Translations under genes and position numbers: made by a program
Part shown: piece after piece, positions 27,268 to 35,388 of the stretch
How positions within the stretch are numbered: position 1 is the first letter of the stretch
Layout: each line of letters opens with the position of its first letter
NCBI GenBank assembly: GCA_948602995.1
Contig: CAPEBR010000034.1
Span: forward strand, 1 to 41,021
DNA length: 41,021 bases
Reading direction: 5' to 3'
Source: an uncultured Dorea sp.
Lineage (GTDB): Bacteria > Bacillota > Clostridia > Lachnospirales > Lachnospiraceae
The notes under the pieces: model-generated
Told to the model about the DNA's origin: nothing
Databases searched by the model: none
What the model saw: only the letters and a program-made list of their open reading frames with translations

Positions 27268-27341
27268 TTACTATTCACGGGTCAGGAATGCGCGTAAGCT
27301 GCGCATTCCGTGAGAACATGATGCAGGAGTGAGGGACGGAT
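27267..27341 (+). repeat. half-copy of the structured repeat family serving as gene leader (copy B)
   Basis: It begins at the last base of the preceding stop codon with GTTACTATTCACGGG, then a 9-bp hairpin GGAATGCGC/GCGCATTCC (27285-27293, 27301-27309) with a 7-nt loop, then GAGAACATGATGCAGG and GAGGGA, the Shine-Dalgarno of the gene at 27342. It is the same module as copy A 2.2 kb upstream, with a changed loop and single-base differences. Confidence 0.8.
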
Positions 27342-28643
27342 ATGAAAAATTTGTACATAAAAAAAGAAGAGTGCTGCGGCTGCGGAGCCTGCGTGGATGC
27401 CTGTCCAAAGGGAGCGCTCAGGATGTTAGTGGACCGGGAGGGGTTCCGGTATCCGAGAGTTGATGAAAAACTGTGCGTGGACTGCGGGCGGTGTGAGCAG
27501 GTGTGTCCTTTCAGGGAGGCTGCAGGAAATAAGGATGCTAAGGAAGCAGCAGAATGTAGGGGCGCTAAGGAATCGGCAGGAAGTAAGAGCGATGAGGAAC
27601 CGGCAGGAAGTAAGAGCGATGAGGAACCAGCAGGAAGTAAGAGCGCTGAGGAATCGGCAGAATGTAAGAGTGCTAAGGAAGAGGAACAGCATGTCAGACA
27701 GTACTTTGGTGTACAGGCGAAGGAGGAGAAAATCCGGTATGAGAGTTCCTCGGGAGGCATGTTCCCGGTTCTTGCAGGATATGTCCTAAAGCGGCAGGGA
27801 GTAGTCTACGGCGCTTCCTATGGAAAGGACATGAAGGTAGTACACAGGGAGGTAAGGAGCCTTAAGGAACTGGATAGCATTAAACGGACAAAGTATGTAC
27901 AGAGCAGCCTTAGGGGGATTTATAAAAGGGCTGAAAGGCAGCTTAAGGCAGACCGGTGGGTGCTGTTCTGCGGAACTCCGTGCCAGGCCAGGGGTCTTAT
28001 GCTGTATCTGAAAAAATCTTACCCGAAGCTTATTGTGGCTGACCTGGTCTGCTACGGTGCGCCGTCCCCGGGTGTGTGGAGAGATTATGTGAAAGATCTT
28101 GAAAAGAAGAGGGGCGGACAGATCACGGATTTTTCCTTCCGGGATAAGCGGATGCACGACAGCGGCCATACGTGTGCCTACGTGGCAGGAGGGAAGGAGT
28201 ATGCGGGCTCCCTGTATGCGGACGCCTACTGCAGGATGTATTTTTCCAACCATATCATCCGCCCGTCCTGCCATGAGTGCAGATTCTGCACAGTGGAGCG
28301 CAGCAGTGATTTTACAATCGGTGATTTCTGGGGGATTGAGAAGGTGAAGCCAGAGCTTGATGACGGGATGGGTACCTCCATGGTGATTGCGCATACGGAA
28401 AAGGCAAGGGAAATATGGGAGGCAGTGAAGGATCAGCTTTCATGGTTTGCGTGTGAAGAGGAAGACGTACTGCAGCCAAGACTTACAGAGCCCACAAAAG
28501 CAGCCAGGAGCCGGAAAGTATTTATGACATTCTACAGGATGCTTCCGTTTTCTATCTTTCGGGTATGCTTTCTTGCCGCTGTATCAGCCGCCTCTTTATT
28601 AAAAAGAATGGCGGCAGTCTGTAAAATGTGGCAGAAGCCTTAA
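27342..28643 (+). CDS. F420 hydrogenase/dehydrogenase beta-subunit-like Fe-S protein of a polysaccharide cluster
   Basis: The 433-aa product starts with two [4Fe-4S] ferredoxin motifs (Cys 11, 14, 17, 21 and Cys 45, 48, 51, 55). A low-complexity insert of six 9-aa repeats follows (residues 59-112). The rest matches the FrhB/FdhB N- and C-terminal domains (SSSGGMFPVLAGYVLKRQGVVYG, FCGTPCQARGL, CYGAPSPGVW, CRFCTVERSSDFTIGDFWG). Such proteins are frequent beside polysaccharide pyruvyl transferases in capsule clusters, where F420 itself is normally absent; they probably carry out a flavin/Fe-S redox step on a sugar or lipid carrier. The exact reaction is unknown. Leader and ribosome binding site come from repeat copy B. 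Confidence 0.85.
   Translation: MKNLYIKKEECCGCGACVDACPKGALRMLVDREGFRYPRVDEKLCVDCGRCEQVCPFREAAGNKDAKEAAECRGAKESAGSKSDEEPAGSKSDEEPAGSKSAEESAECKSAKEEEQHVRQYFGVQAKEEKIRYESSSGGMFPVLAGYVLKRQGVVYGASYGKDMKVVHREVRSLKELDSIKRTKYVQSSLRGIYKRAERQLKADRWVLFCGTPCQARGLMLYLKKSYPKLIVADLVCYGAPSPGVWRDYVKDLEKKRGGQITDFSFRDKRMHDSGHTCAYVAGGKEYAGSLYADAYCRMYFSNHIIRPSCHECRFCTVERSSDFTIGDFWGIEKVKPELDDGMGTSMVIAHTEKAREIWEAVKDQLSWFACEEEDVLQPRLTEPTKAARSRKVFMTFYRMLPFSIFRVCFLAAVSAASLLKRMAAVCKMWQKP
27516..27677 (+). repeat. six 27-bp in-frame tandem repeats
   Basis: Units start at 27516, 27543, 27570, 27597, 27624 and 27651 and encode variants of ExAGSKSDE (EAAGNKDAK, EAAECRGAK, ESAGSKSDE, EPAGSKSDE, EPAGSKSAE, ESAECKSAK). Units 3 and 4 differ at one base (tcg versus ccg). 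The repeats sit between the ferredoxin motifs and the FrhB domain and form a charged linker whose length could vary by slippage. Confidence 0.92.
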
Positions 28644-28664
28644 ATATATCAAAGGAGAGACGAC

Positions 28665-30374
28665 ATGATAGAAATGTTCAGATATTTGACAGGGATACTG
28701 GATGAAAAGGAGCAGAAAATCTGGAAGATCTATGCGGTTTTAAGCCTGATCAGCCCTATAGTGGATATCTTCAGCTTTTCCGTAATTATCTATATTATTA
28801 ATATAGTGGTGCGTGAGAATCAGGCATCCCCGGAACTTACGGCGTTTACGGTATTTATGGTGCTGGTTTCTGTGCTGAAAGGGCTTTTTGAGCTGTATAA
28901 GAGCAAGATCGCCAACCGGTTTGTCTATGACGGGGCGCAGAAGCTGTCCATGAAGATCTATGAGCTGCTGATTAAGGAGGAACTCATGGAGCACAACAAG
29001 AAGAGCGCCATGCAGGCTCTGAACCTGGTTCGCAATGATACAACCAGCTGCATTCAGATTATCGTAGACTGTATCGGGGTTGTAATAAATGGAATTACGA
29101 TGGCAGGCTATGCCGTCCTCCTTATTTATGTCTCAAAATGGCTGGGCGTGGCGAGCAGCGTGATTCTCATCCTGCTCATGGCAGTGGTGTTCGTGCAGAT
29201 GCGTGCCCGGATGAGAGCCTATGGGGAGAAGAGCAGGGCGTTGTCCATCAAGGCAAATTCCCAGATCACCATCGCCTTTGGTTCCTTTAAAGAAATGAAG
29301 ATTGACGACCGCTCGGCATTTGTCCTGAATAAATACGAGGATGCCAGCAGCGCCTACGCCCAGGTGCAGGGAGAGTACAAGTATAAGATCAGCGGCATTA
29401 GTGTGATCCTGCAGAATTCCATTATGGCAGTGCTGTTTGTCATACTGGCAGTGATTCTTGTGTTCGGTTCCAATCTGTCGGCGGTTCTTGCCCCGATGGT
29501 TGTCTACATTACTGCCCTGGTGCGTATGCTTCCCATGGCATACGGGATACTGAGCGGGATGAATAATGTGGAATTTGCGGAAAAGGCCTATGGGGAGCTT
29601 AAGGACAGCATGGCGGAGTATGACAGGATCAGGGAAGAGGAAGAACGATCCGGTGCGGTCAGACAGAAGAAGCTTACCTTAAAAAAAGGAGTATCTGTCC
29701 GGAACCTGACCTTCGGGTATACGGATCAGAGAAAAATATTCGAGGACGCGTCTATTGATATTCCAGTTGGATGTTCCATAGCCGTGATCGGGGCGTCGGG
29801 AGCGGGGAAAACCACCTTCGTAGATCTGCTTCTGGGTCTGTTAAAGCCCCAGGGCGGGCATGTGTATTTTGATGATTATGATATTGTCGCCCAAATGGAT
29901 GCAGATGGGCCCTGCAGAGCCAGTATGGGCGAGCTGGTGAGCTATATTCCTCAGACGGTGTTCCTGAATGGGGAGACCATCCGGAATAATGTGGCATTTT
30001 TTGAGGAAGAGGACGAGGTGGATGACGCCCGCGTGGAGGAATGCCTGAGATGTGCCCAGATCTGGGAGGATGTACAGCGTATGCCGGACGGGGTTCATAC
30101 GCTGATCGGTGAAAACGGTACTGCCATCTCTGGAGGACAGAGACAGAGGATTGCGCTTGCAAGGGCGCTTTATAAGGACTTTGAACTGCTTGTGATGGAT
30201 GAGGCGACGGCGGCGCTTGATATGGAGACGGAAAAGGCGGTCATTGATTCAATCCGGCAGATTAAGGAGGATAAGACCCTGATTATGGTGACGCACCATA
30301 TGAGCCTGGCAAACGAATGCGATGTCATATACAGGATTGAGGGGCAGAAGATCATCCCTGTGAAGGGGAACTAG
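28665..30374 (+). CDS. ABC exporter/flippase, half-transporter
   Basis: The 569-aa product has a six-helix membrane domain (residues 1-320) and an ATPase domain with Walker A GASGAGKTT (376-384), Q-loop region SYIPQTVFLNGETI, signature SGGQRQ (about 489), Walker B LLVMDEATAALD (about 508) and H-loop TLIMVTHHM. It belongs to the MsbA/PglK-like group of exporters that move lipid-linked sugars or polysaccharide precursors outward. GGAGAG precedes the ATG, 21 nt after the previous gene. No Wzx-type flippase is visible in this block, so it is the likely flippase; this is inference. Confidence 0.88.
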   Translation: MIEMFRYLTGILDEKEQKIWKIYAVLSLISPIVDIFSFSVIIYIINIVVRENQASPELTAFTVFMVLVSVLKGLFELYKSKIANRFVYDGAQKLSMKIYELLIKEELMEHNKKSAMQALNLVRNDTTSCIQIIVDCIGVVINGITMAGYAVLLIYVSKWLGVASSVILILLMAVVFVQMRARMRAYGEKSRALSIKANSQITIAFGSFKEMKIDDRSAFVLNKYEDASSAYAQVQGEYKYKISGISVILQNSIMAVLFVILAVILVFGSNLSAVLAPMVVYITALVRMLPMAYGILSGMNNVEFAEKAYGELKDSMAEYDRIREEEERSGAVRQKKLTLKKGVSVRNLTFGYTDQRKIFEDASIDIPVGCSIAVIGASGAGKTTFVDLLLGLLKPQGGHVYFDDYDIVAQMDADGPCRASMGELVSYIPQTVFLNGETIRNNVAFFEEEDEVDDARVEECLRCAQIWEDVQRMPDGVHTLIGENGTAISGGQRQRIALARALYKDFELLVMDEATAALDMETEKAVIDSIRQIKEDKTLIMVTHHMSLANECDVIYRIEGQKIIPVKGN

Positions 30375-30380
30375 GAGGAC

Positions 30381-30561
30381 GCAGACAGGGACAAAAATAT
30401 ATTCCATTCAAACGGGACAATATTCCGGTGAACTAACTGTCAACTGCGACTAAGGCATTCGGGAGAGCCCTCATGCCTAAGTCTTCGCAGACAGTGGATT
30501 TCATCTCTATAAAAAGCGCCCCTGATTGTTTTCATTGGAATATATTTTTGTCCCTGCCTGC
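30381..30561. mobile_element. 181-bp MITE-like element with 26-bp terminal inverted repeats
   Basis: The ends 30381-30406 and 30536-30561 are inverted copies matching at 25 of 26 positions (core CAGGGACAAAAATATATTCC). Between them ACTGTC, TGCGA and CTAAGGCAT (30436-30458) pair with ATGCCTAAG, TCGCA and GACAGT (30473-30495) in a long imperfect hairpin. There is no coding sequence and no obvious target duplication. It begins 7 bp after the ABC transporter stop. The remaining 158 bp up to the next gene (30562-30719) show nothing I recognise. Confidence 0.65.
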
Positions 30562-30719
30562 TGTTTTCCGGCAACGGAAGGGATGATCTGAGGAAGTGCC
30601 GGAGGGGGAGGCTGCGCGGTTGTATTGTTGTGGCTGATGTTAGTGTGAAGTGGATCATAGATTGTAGGCGTGAATTTTCGGACACGCTTTGGAAAAACAG
30701 ATGATGGGAGATGGGATAG

Positions 30720-31727
30720 ATGGAGAAGGGATATGTGTATGAGGCGGGGAAGGTTTCGGTGGTTTCGCCGGTTTTTAATGGGGAGGGGTATCTGGCGGGG
30801 ATGCTGGATTCGGTGCTGGGGCAGACTTATCCCCGGGTGGAGATGATTCTGGTGGATGATGGCTCGGAGGATGGGACTGTGAAGGTGGCGGAGGGATACC
30901 TTGAGAAATTTGCTGCCAGGGGGTATGACTTCCGGATTGTGCAGGCAGAGCACAGGAACGCGTCTGCTGCAATTAATCGGGGGCTGCCTTTTGTGACAGG
31001 AGAGTACCTGGTCTGGCCGGATAGTGACGATGTGCTGGAGCCGGAATCTATTGAGCGGAGGGTGGAGTTTCTGAGGGGCCATCCGGAGTATGAATGTGTC
31101 CGGTCTTTGTCCTATTATTTTAATGCAGAGACGGGAGAGAGGAGCGAAAAGGCGGATGAGCAGAGGGGGGATTTGTCAAAGGAGGATCTGTTTTGGGATA
31201 TTCTGGAGGCAAAGACTTTTGTGTGCTGTGGATGTTATATGCTGAAGGCGGAGAGTTTTTTTGCGGTGTATCCGGACAGGAGGATACCGGAATACGGGGT
31301 TGGGCAGAATTTTCAGATGCTGCTCCCGTTTATGTACCGTCATAAGTGCCCGACCCTTTGTGAGGAGCTTTATGGGGTGGCGGTTAGGACAGGGAGCCAT
31401 TCCAGGCTTCCCCTTACACAGGAGCAGGAGGAGAAAAAATACAGGGACTATGAGAAGCTGGTGGATGAGATTGCCAGGATTTGCCAGATCAGGGATAGAA
31501 AGGCTAAGGATCGCATTACCTGCTGGAAGGCGAGACGAAGGTATAAGATTGCGCTGAAATATGGCTATAAATCTGATGCCATCCGGGCGCTTGGGTGGCT
31601 GCACCGGTGCGGCGGCTTCAGCGTGAGCGAGGCATTAAAGGAGATTATATGGCTATGCTTCGTGAATGGGTGGGTGGAAGAGCATATTTATCCGATTTAT
31701 AAGAAATTGGGGACGGGGTATTTTTAA
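30720..31727 (+). CDS. GT2 family glycosyltransferase
   Basis: The 335-aa product has a GT-A domain (VVSPVFNGEGYLAGML, LVDDGSEDGT, VWPDSDD at 98-104) and a helical C-terminus without membrane segments. The N-terminal half uses unusually G-rich codons compared with neighbours. Its last residues, KKLGTGYF, and its stop codon are encoded by the palindromic repeat at 31705-31746, so the natural end has probably been altered by insertion of that element. Acceptor and donor are unknown; by position it belongs to the second polysaccharide block. Confidence 0.87.
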   Translation: MEKGYVYEAGKVSVVSPVFNGEGYLAGMLDSVLGQTYPRVEMILVDDGSEDGTVKVAEGYLEKFAARGYDFRIVQAEHRNASAAINRGLPFVTGEYLVWPDSDDVLEPESIERRVEFLRGHPEYECVRSLSYYFNAETGERSEKADEQRGDLSKEDLFWDILEAKTFVCCGCYMLKAESFFAVYPDRRIPEYGVGQNFQMLLPFMYRHKCPTLCEELYGVAVRTGSHSRLPLTQEQEEKKYRDYEKLVDEIARICQIRDRKAKDRITCWKARRRYKIALKYGYKSDAIRALGWLHRCGGFSVSEALKEIIWLCFVNGWVEEHIYPIYKKLGTGYF

Positions 31728-31746
31728 AAATACCCCGTCCCCAATT
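31705..31746. terminator. perfect 42-nt palindrome between convergent genes, copy 3 of 3
   Basis: AATTGGGGACGGGGTATTTTT is followed by its exact complement (31705-31746). Relative to the copies at 113 and 9219 one C:G pair has become T:A on both arms, so pairing is kept. The TAA of the plus-strand GT2 lies in the centre (31725-31727) and the stop of the minus-strand GT2 lies at the right edge (31745-31747). It probably terminates both transcripts. Confidence 0.85.
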
Positions 31747-32767
31747 AAGCAGTCAGATATAGATAGCTGATATGGCTTATGAGGGCTGTGGCCGGATAGC
31801 ATCTTAGCCAGAAGAGGAGGACGAGAATCTTTCTGGGGAAGATGCCTGTTTTTAAGTTGTAAGCCATTGCTTTCCGGTAGATGCTGTTCTTGCGCATGAT
31901 GGCGCACTGGCGGCGTTTTGTCTTGTATGGCGCAGGGTTGCCTGGATTGAAGATTTCGTGGATCAGTACGTATGTCATGTTTTCCAGGGAATAGGAGTAG
32001 TATTCTGTCTCCAGGGCAGAGAACATGCGGCATTTTATTAAAAGTTCTTTTAGCCCGGCCTGAAGCCTTGCGTGGTTTTTCATAAGACCTGGGCGGAAAC
32101 CGTGGGTTGCGGAGCCTGTGTGGATGTCGTAGACGTACACGGGCATGGGGGTATATACGCAGGAGCGCGCTCTTAACTGGTATTCCATGTTGAATAGGAG
32201 ATCCTCGCCGATTGCAATGTCCGGTGAGAAACGGATGGAATACTGGTCTATAATGGACTTTTTATAGGCTCTTGCACAGGGGGAGCGGAAATCCGCATTT
32301 CCCGTACGGGAGAGCCGTCTGGGAACCAGGATCCGTTTCAGAAGTTCAGGCATTCTGCGCGCTCCGAAGATAAGGGACTTTACAGGCTGTTCTGGACTTT
32401 TGTGGTTTTCAGTTGATTTTACAAAATCGAATAGGAGGAGATCCGTGTTCTTATATTTTTCCTGCGCTACCATGCTAAGAAACCCGGGGGAAATGTAGTC
32501 GTCTGAGTCCACGAAGATAATCCATTCCCCACGGCATTGGCTGATTCCTCTGTTTCTGGCGGCGGAAACCCCCTGGTTTTTCTGATGAATGACTTTTATG
32601 CGGGAATCTTTTGCGGAATATTCTTCACAGATTCCGGGGCTTCTGTCGGTGGAACCGTCGTTGATTAAAATGACCTCAAAATCATCACAGGTGGAATTTA
32701 AGATGGAATCAAGACAGCGGTGCAGATATTTTTCCGTGTTATAGACGGGGATTATAATGGAAATCAT
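31745..32767 (-). CDS. GT2 family glycosyltransferase
   Basis: The 340-aa product shows the typical GT2 N-terminus (MISIIIPVYNTEKYLHRCLDS), INDGSTDRS and FVDSDD (85-90). The C-terminal half is basic and helical. It converges on the plus-strand GT2 at 30720 and shares a palindrome with it. Its ATG overlaps the stop of the upstream HEPN-like gene (ATGA, 32767-32764), so it would be read from that gene's transcript or from a promoter inside it. Function in capsule or exopolysaccharide assembly is inferred from context. Confidence 0.88.
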   Translation of the reverse strand: MISIIIPVYNTEKYLHRCLDSILNSTCDDFEVILINDGSTDRSPGICEEYSAKDSRIKVIHQKNQGVSAARNRGISQCRGEWIIFVDSDDYISPGFLSMVAQEKYKNTDLLLFDFVKSTENHKSPEQPVKSLIFGARRMPELLKRILVPRRLSRTGNADFRSPCARAYKKSIIDQYSIRFSPDIAIGEDLLFNMEYQLRARSCVYTPMPVYVYDIHTGSATHGFRPGLMKNHARLQAGLKELLIKCRMFSALETEYYSYSLENMTYVLIHEIFNPGNPAPYKTKRRQCAIMRKNSIYRKAMAYNLKTGIFPRKILVLLFWLRCYPATALISHISYLYLTA

Positions 32768-33906
32768 TTTTTATCCTTTCTTTGTTTTATACTGAATGAA
32801 TGGGTGTTACTATTCACAGGGCTGATTTTATGCCATACTTCCATTTTTTCATTAATCTCCACTAATTTATCATCCAATTGCTGATATATATTTTTCACTA
32901 CTTTGCTCAAAATAATGTTTCTTTCTCCCAAAGTTTCCTTATCCTTAATTTTTTCCTGTCCATATTTAAAATGGGCTATTTTGCAGCGCGTTTCATAAAT
33001 ATAGTTTGCTACTTTATCTTTCAAAGTTACTTTATCAGACTCTTGTAACATTAAACTTCTCATTATATATGTATAATATTCATTTACAATTACATCAGAA
33101 CAATATTCGGAAACTATTGCTTGTATATTGGAATTTTCTGGAAATCTTATTTTTTCTGTATTTAACATTTTTAATACACTTTCTAATTGTAGTTCATACT
33201 TATTTGAATAAGCAAGTGCTTTATGTATAACAAATAGGTATTCTATACACCGATACAATTGCAAAAAAATCAAATCTTCATTCTGTGTTTGCAAAATATT
33301 TTCAATCATTGATAGTATACATCTACTTGACTCAAGTTCTAATAATTCAAACATATTAAAACTCAATTCACTTTCTTTAGGTAGTGATCTAAAACAAAGC
33401 ATATATAAAATCCTATCAAGATCCTCAGAGTACTTGACAATAAAATCTTCCTCTGTTATTTCAAATACCAAATAACCCTCTACTACCTCAAAGATATCGC
33501 TGCACTTATATTCTTTATCTTCTATATGCCCAAAAAATATATCATATATTGGAAAACCTTTAAATTGTGATTTAGGTTTAAGAATGCCTTCATTAAAAAG
33601 CAACACTCCTATTCCATATAGCAATTCTTTATTATCCACTTCATACTCGAAACTTAACACGCCTCTTTTAAATAAATCCTCATGTATGCATATGTAATTG
33701 TTATTTTCATATCGAATCAAGGCAATTCTATATTCAAAAATTGTATTACTGTAATATAGATTCGCTCTTTCAATCACAGCATAAGTTAACTGAGAAAAAA
33801 ATAAGCTGCGCTTAACATTATTTATTCTACCTACTGTCTCTTGAGGTATATAATTCTGCAAAGTATCGAACACTTTTTTCTCTTGATCTCGTACAGTTCT
33901 AGACAT
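32764..33906 (-). CDS. HEPN-like protein with RX4H motif, candidate RNase effector
   Basis: The 380-aa product (ATG at 33906, GGAG 9 nt upstream; a TTG at 33921 is less likely) is not a family I can name. The C-terminal third is helical and has YETRCKIAHF, where R307 and H312 form the RX4H motif of HEPN ribonucleases, preceded by a helix LQLYRCIEYLFVIHKA that is common in such domains. The N-terminal 200 residues are mixed alpha/beta without known motifs. It starts 2 nt after the ParB-like gene, so the two are one unit. Base composition is much more AT-rich than the flanking genes. The last residues (from SPVNSNTHS) are encoded by a repeat fragment at 32806-32821. A defence or toxin role is inference. 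Confidence 0.6.
   Translation of the reverse strand: MSRTVRDQEKKVFDTLQNYIPQETVGRINNVKRSLFFSQLTYAVIERANLYYSNTIFEYRIALIRYENNNYICIHEDLFKRGVLSFEYEVDNKELLYGIGVLLFNEGILKPKSQFKGFPIYDIFFGHIEDKEYKCSDIFEVVEGYLVFEITEEDFIVKYSEDLDRILYMLCFRSLPKESELSFNMFELLELESSRCILSMIENILQTQNEDLIFLQLYRCIEYLFVIHKALAYSNKYELQLESVLKMLNTEKIRFPENSNIQAIVSEYCSDVIVNEYYTYIMRSLMLQESDKVTLKDKVANYIYETRCKIAHFKYGQEKIKDKETLGERNIILSKVVKNIYQQLDDKLVEINEKMEVWHKISPVNSNTHSFSIKQRKDKK
32806..32821 (+). repeat. fragment of the GTTACTATTCAC repeat family (copy C)
   Basis: GTTACTATTCACAGGG has the same first 12 bases as copy B at 27267. No hairpin follows. It lies inside the 3' end of the HEPN-like gene, right where the composition changes from the GC-richer sugar genes to the AT-rich module. 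Confidence 0.6.
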
Positions 33907-33908
33907 GC

Positions 33909-35093
33909 CTACTCTCTCCAAAAGTCCTCTAAAGAAGAAACCTCTTCTATATCATCATATTTTAACATTCCCATAAAAGCATCTTTAAATAGCAAACGCA
34001 TTTCATCTCCAATCCTTGTTTTCGGCAGCCCGAGACACCTCGTATTTAATATATCCAAGCTTAGATAGTCCTCGTTCACTCGGACATTCTTTTCTAATTC
34101 CATTAAAATTAAATTCATTTGCTTTTGATATCTTTCTTTTTTCTTAGCAACTACTTCTTCTGTTCTTTCTACAGAAATTTTGCCCATAATATATTCAGCA
34201 CTGGCAACAACAAACCCAACATTAGCTGTAGAACTTCCAAAAACATCTTTTCCTTCACCAAACTGCCCCTGTACCGCACTTTTTTTACAATATTTAGAAA
34301 AAGCTAAATCTAATTTACACATCATTCCTAATATGCAAATAAAATTATCAAAAGAATCTCTTTTATCAATTGATTCCATCATATCAAAGCGCTGATATTC
34401 TTCCGCCAATTCATCTGTAACATTAATTTTTACATTTCTAATGTTGAATCCCAAATATAGTTCTATAATAGATGATTTATGATATCTTCCTGCTTGTGTT
34501 CTATATTTGCCATCATCTATTCCATATATATCAATTTTGTCTTTAAGCTCAGGATAATTGCGATATAACTCGTTTTCTATATTTCTAGATAAATTACCAT
34601 AAATCACTTCTATTTGTCTCCTTGTATTCCAAGGAGTCTGCCCTGTATTTAAAACTAGCATTCGATACAACAGCTTTTCACTATTTTCCGCCACCCAAAA
34701 TTCTACTCGAATCTTTCTGTCTTCATTCCCCTCAAAATTCTTAAAATAAATATTACTTCTCTGCATCCCATCAATTATTGAAATAATACAACCTGAAAAA
34801 ATTTCTTTGCTGTCATACTCCATGCATTCCTGTAACTTTCCACAAAAACTAGAATCACTTTGAATTCCTAATACTACTTGTGGGAAAATAGCACCTCGGC
34901 AAAAATCTTCCTGCATACGCTTTCTTATCCTGACAGCTGCTGCTGACTTAGTAATCACACCTCGCTGTCCCTCAAAATTTCCATTTGCCGCGAAAGAATC
35001 TTGCGCCAATTCTTTATATTCTTTCAATGACATATTTGTTAAAATGGAAATACACCCACTTCTCATGTCTTTATCAATCGTAATAATTCGCAT
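33909..35093 (-). CDS. ParB/DUF262-like protein with a DGxxR motif
   Basis: The 394-aa product has CIISIIDGMQRSNIYF, with D108-G-M-Q-R112 in place of the DGQQR/DGQHR motif of DUF262, DGQHR (DndB/DpdB-type) and other ParB-like nucleotide-binding proteins. Upstream, RMQEDFCRGAIFPQVVLGI fits the strand that precedes this motif, and LNTGQTPWNTRRQIEVIYG follows as in that superfamily. The C-terminus (180-394) is mostly helical. The start is supported by TATGGAGGTATAGCAATG. It is the first gene of a two-gene AT-rich unit with the HEPN-like protein. Related proteins take part in anti-phage systems; that role here is inference. Confidence 0.62.
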   Translation of the reverse strand: MRIITIDKDMRSGCISILTNMSLKEYKELAQDSFAANGNFEGQRGVITKSAAAVRIRKRMQEDFCRGAIFPQVVLGIQSDSSFCGKLQECMEYDSKEIFSGCIISIIDGMQRSNIYFKNFEGNEDRKIRVEFWVAENSEKLLYRMLVLNTGQTPWNTRRQIEVIYGNLSRNIENELYRNYPELKDKIDIYGIDDGKYRTQAGRYHKSSIIELYLGFNIRNVKINVTDELAEEYQRFDMMESIDKRDSFDNFICILGMMCKLDLAFSKYCKKSAVQGQFGEGKDVFGSSTANVGFVVASAEYIMGKISVERTEEVVAKKKERYQKQMNLILMELEKNVRVNEDYLSLDILNTRCLGLPKTRIGDEMRLLFKDAFMGMLKYDDIEEVSSLEDFWRE

Positions 35094-35180
35094 TGCTATA
35101 CCTCCATAGTTGTTTATTTGATGTATTAATCTAAGATATTAAGTTCTACTATATGTCTTTTCTATCTATAATTGAATTAG

Positions 35181-35209
35181 AATATACTGTTTTATATATT
35201 ATGCCACAA
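35181..35209 (-). promoter_or_regulatory. sigma-A promoter of the AT-rich two-gene module
   Basis: On the minus strand TTGTGG (35209-35204), 17 nt, then TATATT (35186-35181), about 90 nt before the ParB-like start codon. The AT-rich sequence from 35210 to 35388 shows nothing further that I recognise. Confidence 0.5.
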
Positions 35210-35388
35210 TTATTTCCATCTGCAACAAATTTTATTAAACCAAAAGGTAAATGATGAAATATCTTTTGGCATATACGCTATTCAAAATTTTCTCATATAG
35301 TCCTCTTCCTTTGTGCATATAATAATATCATGCTTTATGCAGAGAAACAAGATGACATATAGATTCCTGCAAAAAGAGCAGATAGTGT

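Noticed and set aside
27516..27677. possible CRISPR array
   Set aside because: The 27-bp units are contiguous, in frame and without spacers. They are coding tandem repeats.
27786..28394. 202-codon minus-strand open frame
   Set aside because: It is antisense to the Fe-S protein gene and its residue pattern (His/Pro/Cys-rich) is typical of a shadow frame.
27342..28643. true coenzyme F420 hydrogenase subunit
   Set aside because: The partners of such an enzyme are absent and similar proteins in capsule clusters act without F420, so only family resemblance is stated.
30507..31082. 191-codon minus-strand open frame
   Set aside because: It overlaps the start of the GT2 gene at 30720 on the opposite strand and is rich in Pro, His and Arg, as expected for the complement of G-rich coding sequence.
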